NCBI GenBank assembly: GCA_030695805.1 | Contig: JAUYPG010000026.1 | Span: 1 to 8,998 of the forward strand | DNA length: 8,998 nucleotides | Source of the DNA: Nanobdellota archaeon | Lineage (GTDB): Bacteria; Patescibacteriota; Minisyncoccia; UBA6257; GWB1-50-10 | Direction: 5' to 3' | Shown: positions 8,778 to 8,998 of the stretch, in pieces | Position numbering within the stretch: position 1 is the stretch's first letter | Layout of the letters: each line of letters starts with the position of its first letter | Made by a program: the position numbers and the translations under genes | Notes under the pieces: model-generated | What the model was told of the DNA's origin: nothing | The model's database searches: none | The model's input: the letters and a program-made list of their open reading frames with translations, nothing else

Positions 8778-8936
8778 ATGAAACTGAAAAAATTTATAAA
8801 AAAATTACAGGAAATTAAGGAAAAATATGGAGACAATGCGGAAGTTATTATGGCTGATTATATTCCCGTTGTTGACCCAGTTTTTTTATCAGACAAGAAC
8901 ATGGAAGATAAAGTAGTAATAACTGATCAGAAATAA
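8778..8936 (+). CDS. Small hypothetical protein, 52 residues, with YGD motif
   Basis: ATG at 8778, stop TAA at 8934-8936. The sequence begins MKLKKFIKKLQEIKEKYGDN, then EVIMADYIPVVDPVF, and ends VVITDQK. A lysine-rich helix followed by KYGDxxEV and a short beta part is a pattern I associate with small phage- and plasmid-type proteins of unknown function, but I cannot name a family. It starts 4 nt after the previous stop and closes the visible cluster. Only 62 nt of AT-rich sequence with no recognisable feature follow before the window ends. Confidence 0.6.
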   Translation: MKLKKFIKKLQEIKEKYGDNAEVIMADYIPVVDPVFLSDKNMEDKVVITDQK

Positions 8937-8998
8937 AATTTCAAAAAGTTACTGGCTCGGTTGATAAAAAGTTGCAAACTTGCAATTTCAAGAAAAAG

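Noticed and set aside
7343..8936. DpnII-type (dam methylase plus nuclease) system
   Set aside because: No methyltransferase motif is present in any of the small genes, and the nuclease is of the methyl-requiring DpnI type.
8937..8998. Further gene or signal at the 3' end of the window
   Set aside because: 62 AT-rich nt with only a loose TTGCAAACTTGCAA-like repetition; nothing supportable before the sequence ends.

Overview
The window looks like a piece of a Patescibacteria (CPR) genome, most likely Parcubacteria-like. The basis is the gene set and style, not a search: a DUF4012 protein, a sugar transferase plus a GT4 glycosyltransferase, a short FtsB-like protein, very tight gene packing, and palindromic repeats at most gene borders. 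UGA is used as a normal stop (the DUF4012 and lepA genes end in TGA), so code 11 applies. All convincing genes are on the + strand.

Layout. (1) Positions 3-308 are the 3' part of an MTH1-type Nudix hydrolase, followed by a 34-bp perfect palindrome. (2) Positions 385-6567 are a coupled run: polyprenyl-phosphate sugar phosphotransferase, GT4 glycosyltransferase, DUF4012 membrane protein and lepA (elongation factor 4). The first pair overlaps by 11 nt and the last pair by ATGA. An inverted-repeat element at 2060-2171 separates the two halves, and a 17-bp hairpin follows lepA. (3) Positions 6654-6932 encode an FtsB/DivIC-like protein. (4) Positions 6992-7062 are tRNA-Gly(CCC). After it come two diverged copies of a structured element, separated by a tRNA-sized gap that ends in the 3' third of another tRNA. 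(5) From 7343 to the end lies an AT-rich block with a consensus -10 box, a small unknown gene, a clear DpnI-type methyl-directed restriction endonuclease, and three small unknown genes in tight array.

The most striking feature is inside lepA. The protein has 767 codons, against about 600 for the family. The extra length is two in-frame insertions at exposed points. Insertion 1 (about 4454-4938) carries a complete GxxExxY (PDDEXK_3) nuclease-like domain between the G2 and G3 GTPase motifs. It is AT-rich against a GC-rich host gene and is bracketed by terminal inverted repeats. Insertion 2 (about 5267-5349), in the linker between the G domain and domain II, is an 83-bp palindrome made of the same repeat with no cargo. 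Together they look like an autonomous element and a MITE-like derivative of one in-frame, protein-invading mobile element family, comparable in style to Rickettsia palindromic elements but with a nuclease-like cargo.

How the genes may work together: the sugar transferase and GT4 enzyme would start and extend a lipid-linked surface glycan. DUF4012 is an anchored surface protein of unknown role. lepA and the FtsB-like gene are housekeeping. DpnI with its small companions looks like a defence cassette acquired beside a tRNA.
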